A stretch of 13,315 nucleotides of DNA, taken from the NCBI GenBank assembly GCA_946482075.1, contig CAMLQG010000097.1, forward strand, positions 1 to 13,315, written 5' to 3'. The DNA comes from an uncultured Erythrobacteraceae bacterium (lineage in GTDB: Bacteria > Pseudomonadota > Alphaproteobacteria > Sphingomonadales > Sphingomonadaceae). The notes beneath the pieces were generated by a model. That model had not been told where the DNA came from, did no database searches, and saw nothing but the letters and a program-made list of their open reading frames with translations. Position numbers and translations under genes: made by a program. Below are positions 7,079-13,242 of the stretch, in pieces (position 1 is the stretch's first letter; each line of letters begins with the position of its first letter).

Positions 7079-8218
7079 ATGAAGCCCTTCATTTTCAGCG
7101 GCGACGCTCATCTCGCCGAACCGCCCGATCTCTATCGCGATGCGTTGCCGGACCATCTCCAGCAATGGGCCTTGTGGACCGATGTCGAAGGGAACAACAT
7201 CGTCATCAAGATGGGAGACAAGAATCTCCTCAAAGTGTCGCGCGACATCCATGATCACAAGACCGGCAAGCTCGATTGCCCCGATGTCCGGCGCCTGGGT
7301 GGCCGCGATCTGCACATGCGCCTCAAGGACATGGAGCGGGACGGGGTGGATTCCGAACTCGTGTTCCCCGGCCTTGGCCTGACCTTCGGCCAGATTCTTG
7401 ATCGCGAGGCGCAGCGTATTTCCGCGCGGGTGTATAATGACTGGGCCTGGGACTACACGGCAGGACTGCGGGACAAGCTTGTCGCCGCGGCGCTGCTCCC
7501 TTTCCTCGACATGGACGACGCCGTGGCGGAAGCGGAGCGCGTGATCGCCAAAGGCTTCCGCACCGTGATGATCCCATCGGTCCTGCCGCCCGACGCGCCG
7601 CAATACAACGATCCCGCTTGGGACCGTCTGTTCGCGCTGTGCGGCGAAAAGGAGATCCCGATCTGCATCCACACCGCGACCGGCTACAAGAACGTGCGCC
7701 CGATGCGCGGGCCGGGTGCGGCCGCCTTCAACTACACCACGCTGATGTGCGATGCGATCAATTGCGTCGCCCTGCTTACGCTGAGCGGCATCCTCGATCG
7801 CAACCCCAGGACCAAACTGGTGCTGTCCGAATATGGCGCGGGCTGGCTGCTGGCCGTGGGCGAACGGATGGACGAAGGCTATTTCGGCCATGCGCCGATG
7901 GTCCAGCCGAAGCTGAAGCGGCTGCCCAGCCAGATCGTGAAGGACCAAGTCGTGCTCTGCATGCAGAACGATGTCGGCGCCCTGAAGACGCTGCGTGAGC
8001 AGGGCGTCGAGACGGTCATCTTCGCCACGGACTATCCGCATAGCGAGGGGACTTTCCCCTATTCCATGGAACTGGTCGACCGCATGTTCGACGACGTGCC
8101 CGAACTGACCCGACAGGAACGCGAGGCGGTCCTGGGCCTGACGGGCGCGAAGTTGTTCAAGATCGACATCCGGAAAGCCCGCGAGGCAAGAGTTCCGCAG
8201 CGGGCCACCGCCGCCTGA
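7079..8218 (+). CDS. Amidohydro_2 family metal-dependent hydrolase/decarboxylase
   Basis: A 379-residue amidohydrolase-superfamily TIM-barrel protein, related to the ACMSD and gamma-resorcylate/LigW decarboxylase group. The N-terminal metal motif appears as SGDAHLAEPPDLY, with Asp9-x-His11 in place of the usual HxH. Later come ICIHTATG (His198), LSEYGAGW (Glu251 near where another His is often found) and ATDYPHSEGTFPYS, whose Asp318 is the likely catalytic metal ligand. PF04909 members with a D-x-H-x-x-EP opening are common in sphingomonad and actinobacterial degradation clusters and mostly lack a proven substrate. A purine-rich GGAGAAGG precedes ATG 7079. It has its own FNR-type box and is followed by a strong stem-loop and a haemoglobin gene. 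Hydrolase versus decarboxylase and the substrate cannot be settled here. Confidence 0.88.
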   Translation: MKPFIFSGDAHLAEPPDLYRDALPDHLQQWALWTDVEGNNIVIKMGDKNLLKVSRDIHDHKTGKLDCPDVRRLGGRDLHMRLKDMERDGVDSELVFPGLGLTFGQILDREAQRISARVYNDWAWDYTAGLRDKLVAAALLPFLDMDDAVAEAERVIAKGFRTVMIPSVLPPDAPQYNDPAWDRLFALCGEKEIPICIHTATGYKNVRPMRGPGAAAFNYTTLMCDAINCVALLTLSGILDRNPRTKLVLSEYGAGWLLAVGERMDEGYFGHAPMVQPKLKRLPSQIVKDQVVLCMQNDVGALKTLREQGVETVIFATDYPHSEGTFPYSMELVDRMFDDVPELTRQEREAVLGLTGAKLFKIDIRKAREARVPQRATAA

Positions 8219-8223
8219 GGGAA

Positions 8224-8261
8224 CGGGTGGAGCCGGCGATCTCTCCCGTCGGCTCCACCCG
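8224..8261. terminator. Strong stem-loop after the amidohydrolase gene
   Basis: CGGGTGGAGCCGGCG (8224-8238) can pair along its length with CGTCGGCTCCACCCG (8247-8261): 15 pairs with one G-T, around an 8-nt loop ATCTCTCC. It begins 6 nt after the stop codon. No T tract follows, so it may be a Rho-assisted terminator or an mRNA 3'-end stabiliser that lowers expression of the haemoglobin gene downstream. Confidence 0.6.
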
Positions 8262-8312
8262 GATCGCCATTCCCGCGAAGCCCACGACCGGGCACTTTGG
8301 CTGGAGAATGAT

Positions 8313-8729
8313 ATGACCAATGGCGATACGCTCATGAGCCTTTCCCCGTATGAGATGGTCGGGGGCGCGGAAGCGGTTCGGCAGATCGTGGATCGCTTCT
8401 ACGATCTGATGGACGGCGAACCCGGATATCGACGCTTGCGGGCGCTGCATGATCGCGATCTCGCTCCGATGCGTGCATCGTTGGCCGGCTTCCTGAACGC
8501 ATGGCTGGGCGGGCCGCGGGACTGGTTTCTGGAGCACCCCGGCGTCTGCATGATGTCCGCGCATGCCACGATCGCGATCGACGAGGATCTGGCCGATCAA
8601 TGGAGCAGCGCGATGCGCGGCGCCATCCGCGATTGCGGCGTGGAAGGGGAACTGGGCGAAAGACTGGCCGATGCGCTGAGCGGAGTGGCTCATGCCATGG
8701 TCAACCGGCGCGCCGTCCCGGCCGATTGA
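8313..8729 (+). CDS. Group II truncated haemoglobin
   Basis: A 138-residue 2-on-2 globin of the TrbO type, the usual length. The line-up includes YEMVGGAEAVRQIVDRFYDLMD (helices A-B, with Tyr30 at the B10 position), RALHDRDL, FLNAWLGGPRDWF, then MMSAHATIAI with proximal haem ligand His84 (F8), and DQWSSAMRGAI with the group II hallmark Trp97 (G8). Such proteins bind O2 or NO and act in redox or NO detoxification or O2 handling. The start ATG 8313 has GGAGA about 8 bases upstream. It is 94 nt after the amidohydrolase across a stem-loop, so it may be a second gene of that FNR-box unit or have its own promoter; no separate box is seen. The role in this cluster is inferred: supply of O2 to the nearby oxygenase, or NO protection at low oxygen. 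Confidence 0.92.
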   Translation: MTNGDTLMSLSPYEMVGGAEAVRQIVDRFYDLMDGEPGYRRLRALHDRDLAPMRASLAGFLNAWLGGPRDWFLEHPGVCMMSAHATIAIDEDLADQWSSAMRGAIRDCGVEGELGERLADALSGVAHAMVNRRAVPAD

Positions 8730-8814
8730 ACTATCCGGTTCTTCGCCCGCTACCTGTTCGAGCAGGGGGGCGGGCTGTTTAGGGGCGGAGACAGTATCGG
8801 TGATCTCTGGCTTC

Positions 8815-8903
8815 GTCATTGCGAGGAGCGGAGCGACGAAGCAATCCAGAACGGGTGCGCGGGACGCTCTGGATTGCTGCGGGCCTTCGGCCCTCGCAAT
8901 GAC
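8815..8903. repeat. 89-bp palindromic intergenic repeat (REP/MITE-like)
   Basis: The ends GTCATTGCGAG (8815-8825) and CTCGCAATGAC (8893-8903) are perfect 11-bp inverted repeats. Inside them GCAATCCAGA (8841-8850) and TCTGGATTGC (8868-8877) form a second perfect 10-bp pair, and GGGCCTTCGGCCC (8881-8893) makes a minor hairpin. The whole can fold into a long cruciform. From recall, repeats with this arm sequence occur in many copies between genes in sphingomonads and other bacteria. It lies downstream of the haemoglobin gene. Confidence 0.8.
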
Positions 8904-9211
8904 GCTGCTGCGTCCGCAATCGACAATCGCCTTTTTTGGTGCAGCTGGTTGATCGAAAACGCCGCTAAAACACCTTTGGCGCGGGGTGGTGGATGGAGTT
9001 TAACCAACTGTTCTGAAACAGATATCTGTGATTTCTGTCCTGCGGATAGCGTGACCTTCCGTGACGATTGGTTTTCCGGATGGGAGAGCGGGCGAGAAGG
9101 GAGAGCGGTCATCCGGCAGGATAAGCCATATTTTTGCCGTGTAGGACAGCGCTTGTTTCGGCGATTGCACTGATTGCGACGCGGAGGCGTTTTGAGAGCG
9201 TAAGCTGCTCT
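8904..9211. other. Gene-free stretch with short palindromes
   Basis: I see no supported gene in this stretch between the repeat element and the hairpin beyond the Rieske gene. It holds the overlapping palindromes at 9008-9029 and an inverted repeat GAGAGC (9194-9199)/GCTCTC (9207-9212). Possible translations run through the repeat element or lack any recognisable family. It could be old mobile-element or gene debris. Confidence 0.5.
9008..9029. repeat. Two overlapping palindromes
   Basis: CTGTT-CTGA-AACAG (9008-9021) and the perfect 12-bp ACAGATATCTGT (9018-9029) share four bases. Overlapping symmetric sites resemble an operator pair, yet no gene start lies nearby on either strand. Confidence 0.4.
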
Positions 9212-9233
9212 CCCTCCCGTGAAAAAGGGAGGG
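9212..9233 (-). terminator. Hairpin downstream of the Rieske oxygenase gene
   Basis: CCCTCCC (9212-9218) pairs with GGGAGGG (9227-9233) round an 8-nt loop, 28-49 nt beyond the minus-strand Rieske stop, with a few more pairs possible through a bulge. No T run follows in the minus direction, so it is a candidate 3'-end structure rather than a clear intrinsic terminator. An overlapping GAGAGC/GCTCTC hairpin lies immediately beyond. Confidence 0.4.
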
Positions 9234-9260
9234 GAGATAGATGCACTAGCCGGCTCTCGG

Positions 9261-10706
9261 TCAATCCAGCCCCAGCAACTTGTTGTAGACGTAATGGAAG
9301 TGCCGGATATTGCTTTCCTGGTAATTGCCCAGCGTCATGAATTCCCGGCCCGGGGGGGCGGTTTTCACGCCGCGTTGCACCGCCTCCATGTTTTGCATGT
9401 CCTGATCCAGGATCGTGCCCGCAGCGCCCAGGGCCTCGATTTCGCAGGTGCGCGTATCAAAATCGATGTCGATCGGTTCTGGCACCGGCGGCACAGGCGA
9501 GCCATCATCGGGCAGGGGGGCCGTCACGCGGACTTCCATGATGGAGCAGTCGGGATCCGAGCCGTAAGGCAGGAAGCGATACCACCAGGGCAGCGCTTCG
9601 CCCCACCACGGATGGTGGTTGGGAAATACGAAACACTTCGTCATCTCGAGCAGCATGGAATCCGGCGCGCCCGCATAATCCTTGCCGTAGGTGTCCCTGA
9701 TGAAGCTGCGCTTGGCCTCGGCCGCATAGGCTCGTCCTTCCTCGATCGTGCGGATGCTGCCTTCGTCGGGCAGCGGCAGGCCGAAGGCGCTGCAATGCTG
9801 ACGGATGCTTTCCTCCGGGTCGATCTGGTCGCGGACCCATATGTCAGGCATCGCACCGGGCGTGGTGAGGCGGCTGACATGGGACACGCCGTCCTCCCAA
9901 TTGTCGTATCGCGAGTAGGCGGAACCGAAAAAGGGCATGCCGTCCCAATGGGTTTCCAGCACGTGGTAGCCTTCCATGAAGGCTTCCTGGGCGATCTTCC
10001 AGTTGCACCGTACCTTCTTGCGGAACAGCGCCACGGTGTAGCGCTTCTCCAGCGGGAAGTCGGCGAACAGCTCGATCATCTTGCCGAGCGCCGCTTCCAG
10101 CGGCGGAGCGTCAGGATCGGGATTGATGAAGACATTGCCGCCCCAGAGTCCGACTCTCACTTCCTGGAGATTGTAGTCGGGCGTCTTCACATGCGGGAAA
10201 TCATGGGCGCTGGCGACCCATTGCAGCCCGCCATCCAGATCCCACGTCCATGCGTGGAAAGGACAGCGGAAATGACGGCTCTGATCGTTGAGCGACGCCT
10301 GCCCGTGATCGCACAGCCGGCGGCCGCGATGCGGGCAGCTGTTGTAATAGGCTTTGATATCGCCGCTCTGCGTCCGCACGACAACGAATGAGAGGTCGGT
10401 GATGTCGTAGGTGATCCGGTCGCCGGGAGAGGGAATGTCTTCCTCACGGCAGGCGACTTGCCACATCTTCTTCCAGATATGTTCCCGTTCGAGAGCGACG
10501 AATTCCGGCTTGAAGTAGCGGTCGTTGCTGATCTTCGCGCGCCCGGTGAAAGGCGGCGCAGCTTGCAGGGCTGGGGGGAGGGGGTGCCGAGCCTCCAGCG
10601 TCACGTCGCCGAAGGAGGGGGTGGAAGACGTATCCACTCCGATCTCGGGCTTGGTGACTTCGAACCCGTAAGCACCCTCTTTCGTCAGGACATCCGTGCT
10701 ATCCAT
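9261..10706 (-). CDS. Rieske non-haem iron aromatic ring-hydroxylating oxygenase, alpha subunit
   Basis: A 481-residue catalytic subunit that uses O2 and reducing equivalents to hydroxylate, or O-/N-dealkylate, an aromatic or cyclic substrate in the cytoplasm. The [2Fe-2S] Rieske motif is complete: Cys124-Pro-His126-Arg-Gly and Cys148-Pro-Phe-His151. The mononuclear iron site follows in NWKIAQEAFMEGYHVLETH, with His248 and His253 as ligands and Glu245 at the bridging acidic position (Asp in many relatives). The C-terminal part contains ILDQDMQNMEAVQRG and SNIRHFHYVYNKLLG, typical of the family. The unusually long N-terminal region (about 70 residues before the Rieske domain) is polar. ATG 10706 has GGAG seven bases upstream. 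No beta subunit, ferredoxin or reductase gene is in the window, so electron partners must be elsewhere. It has its own FNR-type box, so it need not depend on hemN transcription. Substrate unknown. Confidence 0.93.
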   Translation of the reverse strand: MDSTDVLTKEGAYGFEVTKPEIGVDTSSTPSFGDVTLEARHPLPPALQAAPPFTGRAKISNDRYFKPEFVALEREHIWKKMWQVACREEDIPSPGDRITYDITDLSFVVVRTQSGDIKAYYNSCPHRGRRLCDHGQASLNDQSRHFRCPFHAWTWDLDGGLQWVASAHDFPHVKTPDYNLQEVRVGLWGGNVFINPDPDAPPLEAALGKMIELFADFPLEKRYTVALFRKKVRCNWKIAQEAFMEGYHVLETHWDGMPFFGSAYSRYDNWEDGVSHVSRLTTPGAMPDIWVRDQIDPEESIRQHCSAFGLPLPDEGSIRTIEEGRAYAAEAKRSFIRDTYGKDYAGAPDSMLLEMTKCFVFPNHHPWWGEALPWWYRFLPYGSDPDCSIMEVRVTAPLPDDGSPVPPVPEPIDIDFDTRTCEIEALGAAGTILDQDMQNMEAVQRGVKTAPPGREFMTLGNYQESNIRHFHYVYNKLLGLD

Positions 10707-10771
10707 TTGTCTGCTCCATCGAACGAATTCCTCGTATCCGCCGAAGCTATGGACTTTCCTTCCGCCGATCC

Positions 10772-10785
10772 TTGATCGCGATCAA
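10772..10785 (-). promoter_or_regulatory. FNR/FixK-type box upstream of the Rieske oxygenase gene
   Basis: TTGAT-CGCG-ATCAA is a perfect 14-bp palindrome and matches the FNR consensus fully. It lies in the 101-bp gap between the hemN stop and the Rieske start, centred 72 bp before the ATG at 10706. Class II placement gives a start site near 10737 and a leader of about 31 nt; the -10 at that point is poor (TAGCTT, or CATAGC two bases further up), as expected for an activator-dependent promoter. Confidence 0.8.
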
Positions 10786-10807
10786 ACTGGAGCCGAAAAG
10801 CGGGTGG

Positions 10808-12121
10808 CTAGACCGCCGAACTGAAGCGGCGGGCGGAGTTCCGGCGATAGGGATCGAACTGGGCCGCTATCGCCCGCGAATAGGGCAGGCCGCCTGGGAG
10901 AATGACCACTTCCCGTCCGTCTATCGCCGCTAGGCCTTTCTCCAGGAAGGGAGACAGCCCCGGCAGGACTTCGTTGAGGATCATCTGGCTCGTTTCCGCC
11001 CGTCCGCGGCAGAGAAGATCTTCGATGATACCGCCCCGTATTCCGTCCTCCGCGCTGCGATGGATACCGCATGCGGATGCCAGCCGCCCCTGTGAAAGCA
11101 GCATCCGATACCGGCCGGTGTTCTTCTCGTTCTGGACGATGAGGCCGGGAAGGGAGCTGATAGCGGAAGCGCCGAGGCCGATCGTCGTCCCCGCCTGATC
11201 ATCGGTGAAGCCCTGGAAGTTGCGGTGCAGGCGCCCGCTCAGGCTTGCCTGCGCCAGCGGATCGCCCGGCAGGGCGAAATGATCGAATCCCACCGAGACA
11301 TAGCCTGCCTCATCAAGATGATCATGCCCTCTCGCGGCCATGGCGAACCGCATTTCCGCGTCCGGCAGCTGCCCTGCGTCGATCTTGCGCTGCCGGGCGA
11401 TGAGGTGGGGAACATGGGCGTATCCGAAGAGGGCGATCCGATCCGGCCCGAGAGCGACCGTTCGCCGCAGCGTGTCGTCCAGCTCGTCCAGATGCTGGCC
11501 GGGCAAGCCATACATCAGGTCGAAATTCAACGATTCCACACCGGCGTCGCGCAGCAGGCGAACGCAGTTCTCGATCTGCTCGGCCGGCTGCACGCGCCCG
11601 ATGGCGGTTTGCAGCCGATCCGAGAAAGTCTGGACGCCCAGGCTGGCACGGCTGACGCCCACTCCCGCGATCGCTTCTCCCCAGTCGTCCGTAACCTTGC
11701 GGGGATCGAGCTCGACGGAGATGGTGGGGCGCAGGGTTCGGAAATGCACGGTGAGCGCGCCTATGAGGCGGACGAAATCGATCGGCGGGATCGCGTTGGG
11801 GCTGCCGCCTCCGAAACATATCCGGGAAACGACCGCATGGGACGGCAGCAAATTGCCGAGCAGGGCGATTTCCTGATGAAGGGCTTCCAGATAGGTCGCC
11901 AGCCGACGCGTGTGATTGGCTGCGGAGGTATTGCAGCCGCAGTACCAGCAGATCCTCTCGCAAAAAGGAATGTGCAGGTAGAGCGAGACGGGACCGTGGA
12001 TCTCGGACAATGCCGTCGCGAAATCGGCCCCGCCCACCCCCGGCACGAAGTCCGCCGCGGTGGGGAAGCTGGTATAGCGCGGGACCGGTGTCGCCAGCAG
12101 ATCCGAGTGATATCGCCACAT
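10808..12121 (-). CDS. hemN: Oxygen-independent coproporphyrinogen III dehydrogenase
   Basis: A radical-SAM enzyme that converts coproporphyrinogen III to protoporphyrinogen IX without O2, the haem-synthesis step needed when the aerobic HemF cannot work. The 437-residue length fits HemN (E. coli 457). The opening PRYTSFPTA and YLHIPFCERICWYCGCN are diagnostic: Cys54-x3-Cys58-x2-Cys61 binds the [4Fe-4S] cluster, with the HemN-specific Cys63. Further family blocks are FGGGSPN (GGGTP in E. coli), VELDPRKV, LGVQTF, LNFDLMYGLPGQ and ALFGYAHVP. This wide agreement with HemN supports the coproporphyrinogen enzyme over the HemW-type haem chaperone. ATG 12121 is preceded by AGGG at a spacing of five. 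Two imperfect FNR-type boxes lie upstream; FNR/FixK control of hemN is established in other proteobacteria. The haem it makes could serve the bo3 oxidase and the haemoglobin. Confidence 0.94.
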   Translation of the reverse strand: MWRYHSDLLATPVPRYTSFPTAADFVPGVGGADFATALSEIHGPVSLYLHIPFCERICWYCGCNTSAANHTRRLATYLEALHQEIALLGNLLPSHAVVSRICFGGGSPNAIPPIDFVRLIGALTVHFRTLRPTISVELDPRKVTDDWGEAIAGVGVSRASLGVQTFSDRLQTAIGRVQPAEQIENCVRLLRDAGVESLNFDLMYGLPGQHLDELDDTLRRTVALGPDRIALFGYAHVPHLIARQRKIDAGQLPDAEMRFAMAARGHDHLDEAGYVSVGFDHFALPGDPLAQASLSGRLHRNFQGFTDDQAGTTIGLGASAISSLPGLIVQNEKNTGRYRMLLSQGRLASACGIHRSAEDGIRGGIIEDLLCRGRAETSQMILNEVLPGLSPFLEKGLAAIDGREVVILPGGLPYSRAIAAQFDPYRRNSARRFSSAV

Positions 12122-12156
12122 GCGGCCCTAAGGAGCACGATGCGGGGCATCATTCA

Positions 12157-12170
12157 TTGCCATGGATCAA
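12157..12170. promoter_or_regulatory. Imperfect FNR-type box nearest hemN
   Basis: TTGCC-ATGG-ATCAA keeps the right half-site exactly and matches the left in three of five bases. It is centred about 42 bp before the hemN ATG. Class II activation from here would put the start site almost at the start codon, so if it is real it may work in another way or be a repressing or accessory site. Confidence 0.4.
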
Positions 12171-12250
12171 TATCGGCGATGCTGCATGCGAAAATTCGAG
12201 CCGCGACGTTCTTCCGGCGCCAGGGATCGCGAAAAGCAAAACATTCGACG

Positions 12251-12264
12251 TTGCGAAAGATCAA
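12251..12264 (+). promoter_or_regulatory. Imperfect FNR-type box upstream of the ompW remnant
   Basis: TTGCG-AAAG-ATCAA has a perfect right half-site and TTG of the left. With its centre at -41.5, the plus-strand start would be near 12299 and GATGAT at 12287-12292 falls exactly at -12 to -7, matching 4 of 6 bases of TATAAT. It could thus drive the ompW remnant, and could also act on divergent hemN. FNR control of ompW is known in enterobacteria. Confidence 0.5.
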
Positions 12265-12315
12265 TGTTCCGCCGGCCATGAATTCGGATGATCGGTCCTG
12301 CGTCGTGGACATTGC

Positions 12316-12334
12316 GGGCCGCACGGGGCGGCCC
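12316..12334. other. GC-rich stem-loop ahead of the ompW remnant
   Basis: GGGCCGC (12316-12322) and GCGGCCC (12328-12334) are perfect 7-bp arms round ACGGG. The structure would lie in the 5' leader of ompW, about 22 nt before its ATG and just before the ribosome site AGGA, so it could limit translation. No T tract follows. Confidence 0.45.
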
Positions 12335-12356
12335 CCGCGTCGCAGGATCAGCCGTA

Positions 12357-12722
12357 ATGAAACCGATGATCGCAGCTGGAGCCGTTGCAACCGCTCTGGC
12401 TCTCTGCTCTCCCGTCCATGCGGACGAAGCCACGGGCCGCTGGCAAGTCAAACTTCTCGGTACGGCAGTTCTGCCCGATGGCGAGATCGACAAGGTTAAA
12501 TACCCTTCGCCGGCGCTTGTCGGCGCGCTTCCGCCCGATCCGCAAACCAGGGCCGACGACAATTATCTGCCCACGGTGGCCGTCGAATATTTTCTGTCTC
12601 CCCGTATCTCTCTGGAGATGATCTGTTGCGTGACGCAGCACGATGTGGAGGGAAAGGGAACTCTCGCCGGTGCTGGCCTCGTATCGAACGCCAAGAGGCG
12701 CTCATATCTGAGGCGCTTCTGA
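12357..12722 (+). pseudogene. ompW: OmpW family outer-membrane protein, C-terminally truncated
   Basis: The 121-codon frame starts with a clear signal peptide (MKPMIAAGAVATALALCSPVHA, cleaved before DEATG) and continues as the N-terminal half of an OmpW beta-barrel: GRWQVKLLGTAVLPDG, DNYLPTVAVEYFLSPRISLEM and the TQHDVEGKGTLAGAGLVSNAK block. Family likeness stops at about residue 112, and the frame ends after RRSYLRRF. Full-length OmpW is about 200-230 residues, so roughly half the eight-stranded barrel is missing. The expected continuation (a segment like IIPATLTxKYHF) is not found in the other plus frames downstream. The break coincides with a direct repeat GAGGCGCT at 12695-12702 and 12710-12717, consistent with a deletion. 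Signal peptide, ribosome site and FNR-type promoter remain, so a short product may still be made but is unlikely to form a pore. ATG 12357 is chosen for the signal peptide and AGGA upstream. Confidence 0.8.
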
Positions 12723-12752
12723 CGATGTATGCCGCGCTGGCGCGCCATTGAT

Positions 12753-12766
12753 TTGACGCGTGTCAA
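12753..12766 (+). promoter_or_regulatory. FNR/FixK-type box upstream of the UrcA-family gene
   Basis: TTGAC-GCGT-GTCAA has perfect inverted half-sites. Its centre is about 66 bp before the chosen ATG at 12826; class II placement gives a start near 12801 and a leader of about 25 nt. The -10 at that distance is poor (CATCCG). It directly follows the broken ompW, so it serves the UrcA gene. Confidence 0.72.
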
Positions 12767-12825
12767 AGACCGCACGAACCGTTTGCTTCATCCGTATCGG
12801 GCACGTTTCGCTATGGAGGCCGAGC

Positions 12826-13242
12826 ATGGGTCCGAGGGGATGGTCGCGGTTCGTCTCGATGGCCCTGCTCATGGGCGCTTCGAGCATTTTCTCCGAATTG
12901 GGGCGGGCGCAGGAAGCGCAGGATGCGTCGGACCAGGAAATAGTTGTGGTTGCGCCACGGCTGATCACCACCGAAACGAAAGAGAAAGGCTCGAACGGGC
13001 GGGATACTGCGATAATCTCCCTGAAAATGGTCGTGCAGTATGGGGATTTGGATCTGCGCCGATCCGAAAATGTGGGCTTGCTCATGGCTCGGATCCGCTC
13101 GGTCTCGCGAGATGCGTGCAAATATCTTGATAGGCTCTATCCTCTCCTTCCGGACCCGCACTGCAAGGAACGGGCCTTCGTCGACGCTTTGCCGCAAGCC
13201 GAAAACGCGATTGCTCTCGCGATGCGTACGGATATCCCTTGA
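12826..13242 (+). CDS. UrcA family secreted protein
   Basis: A 138-residue protein with an N-terminal signal peptide (about 1-29: basic start, hydrophobic SMALLMGASSIFS, then GRAQ before EAQD), so probably periplasmic. The mature part shows the UrcA-family pattern: VVVAPR, the VVQYGDLDL strand at about 69-77 (family form VxYxDLDL), a helix with LLMARIRSVSRDAC and a second Cys (Cys98 and Cys113, likely a disulphide), then alanine-rich QAENAIALAM. The family is found mainly in sphingomonads and caulobacters and has no established function. ATG 12826 is preferred because GGAGG sits seven bases upstream and the signal peptide then starts correctly; an in-frame ATG at 12760 lies inside the FNR-type box and would spoil the signal peptide. 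Control by oxygen level is inferred from that box. Confidence 0.85.
   Translation: MGPRGWSRFVSMALLMGASSIFSELGRAQEAQDASDQEIVVVAPRLITTETKEKGSNGRDTAIISLKMVVQYGDLDLRRSENVGLLMARIRSVSRDACKYLDRLYPLLPDPHCKERAFVDALPQAENAIALAMRTDIP

Noticed and set aside
7049..8335. 428-residue antisense frame across the amidohydrolase gene
   Set aside because: Shadow of the GC-rich sense gene, with no domain; the sense strand has family motifs and a promoter.
8960..8973. TTGATCGAAAACGC as an FNR-type box
   Set aside because: Only the left half-site is present; the right half has no match to ATCAA, and no gene start lies nearby.
9194..9212. GAGAGC/GCTCTC hairpin as a Rieske terminator
   Set aside because: In the minus direction it is followed by A residues, not T, so it lacks the terminator tract.
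9219..10391. 390-residue plus-strand frame opposite the Rieske gene
   Set aside because: No domain; the minus strand carries complete Rieske and iron-site motifs over the same bases.
11225..12499. 424-residue plus-strand frame opposite hemN and into the ompW leader
   Set aside because: Crosses from antisense hemN through the intergenic control region into a wrong frame of ompW; not a plausible gene.
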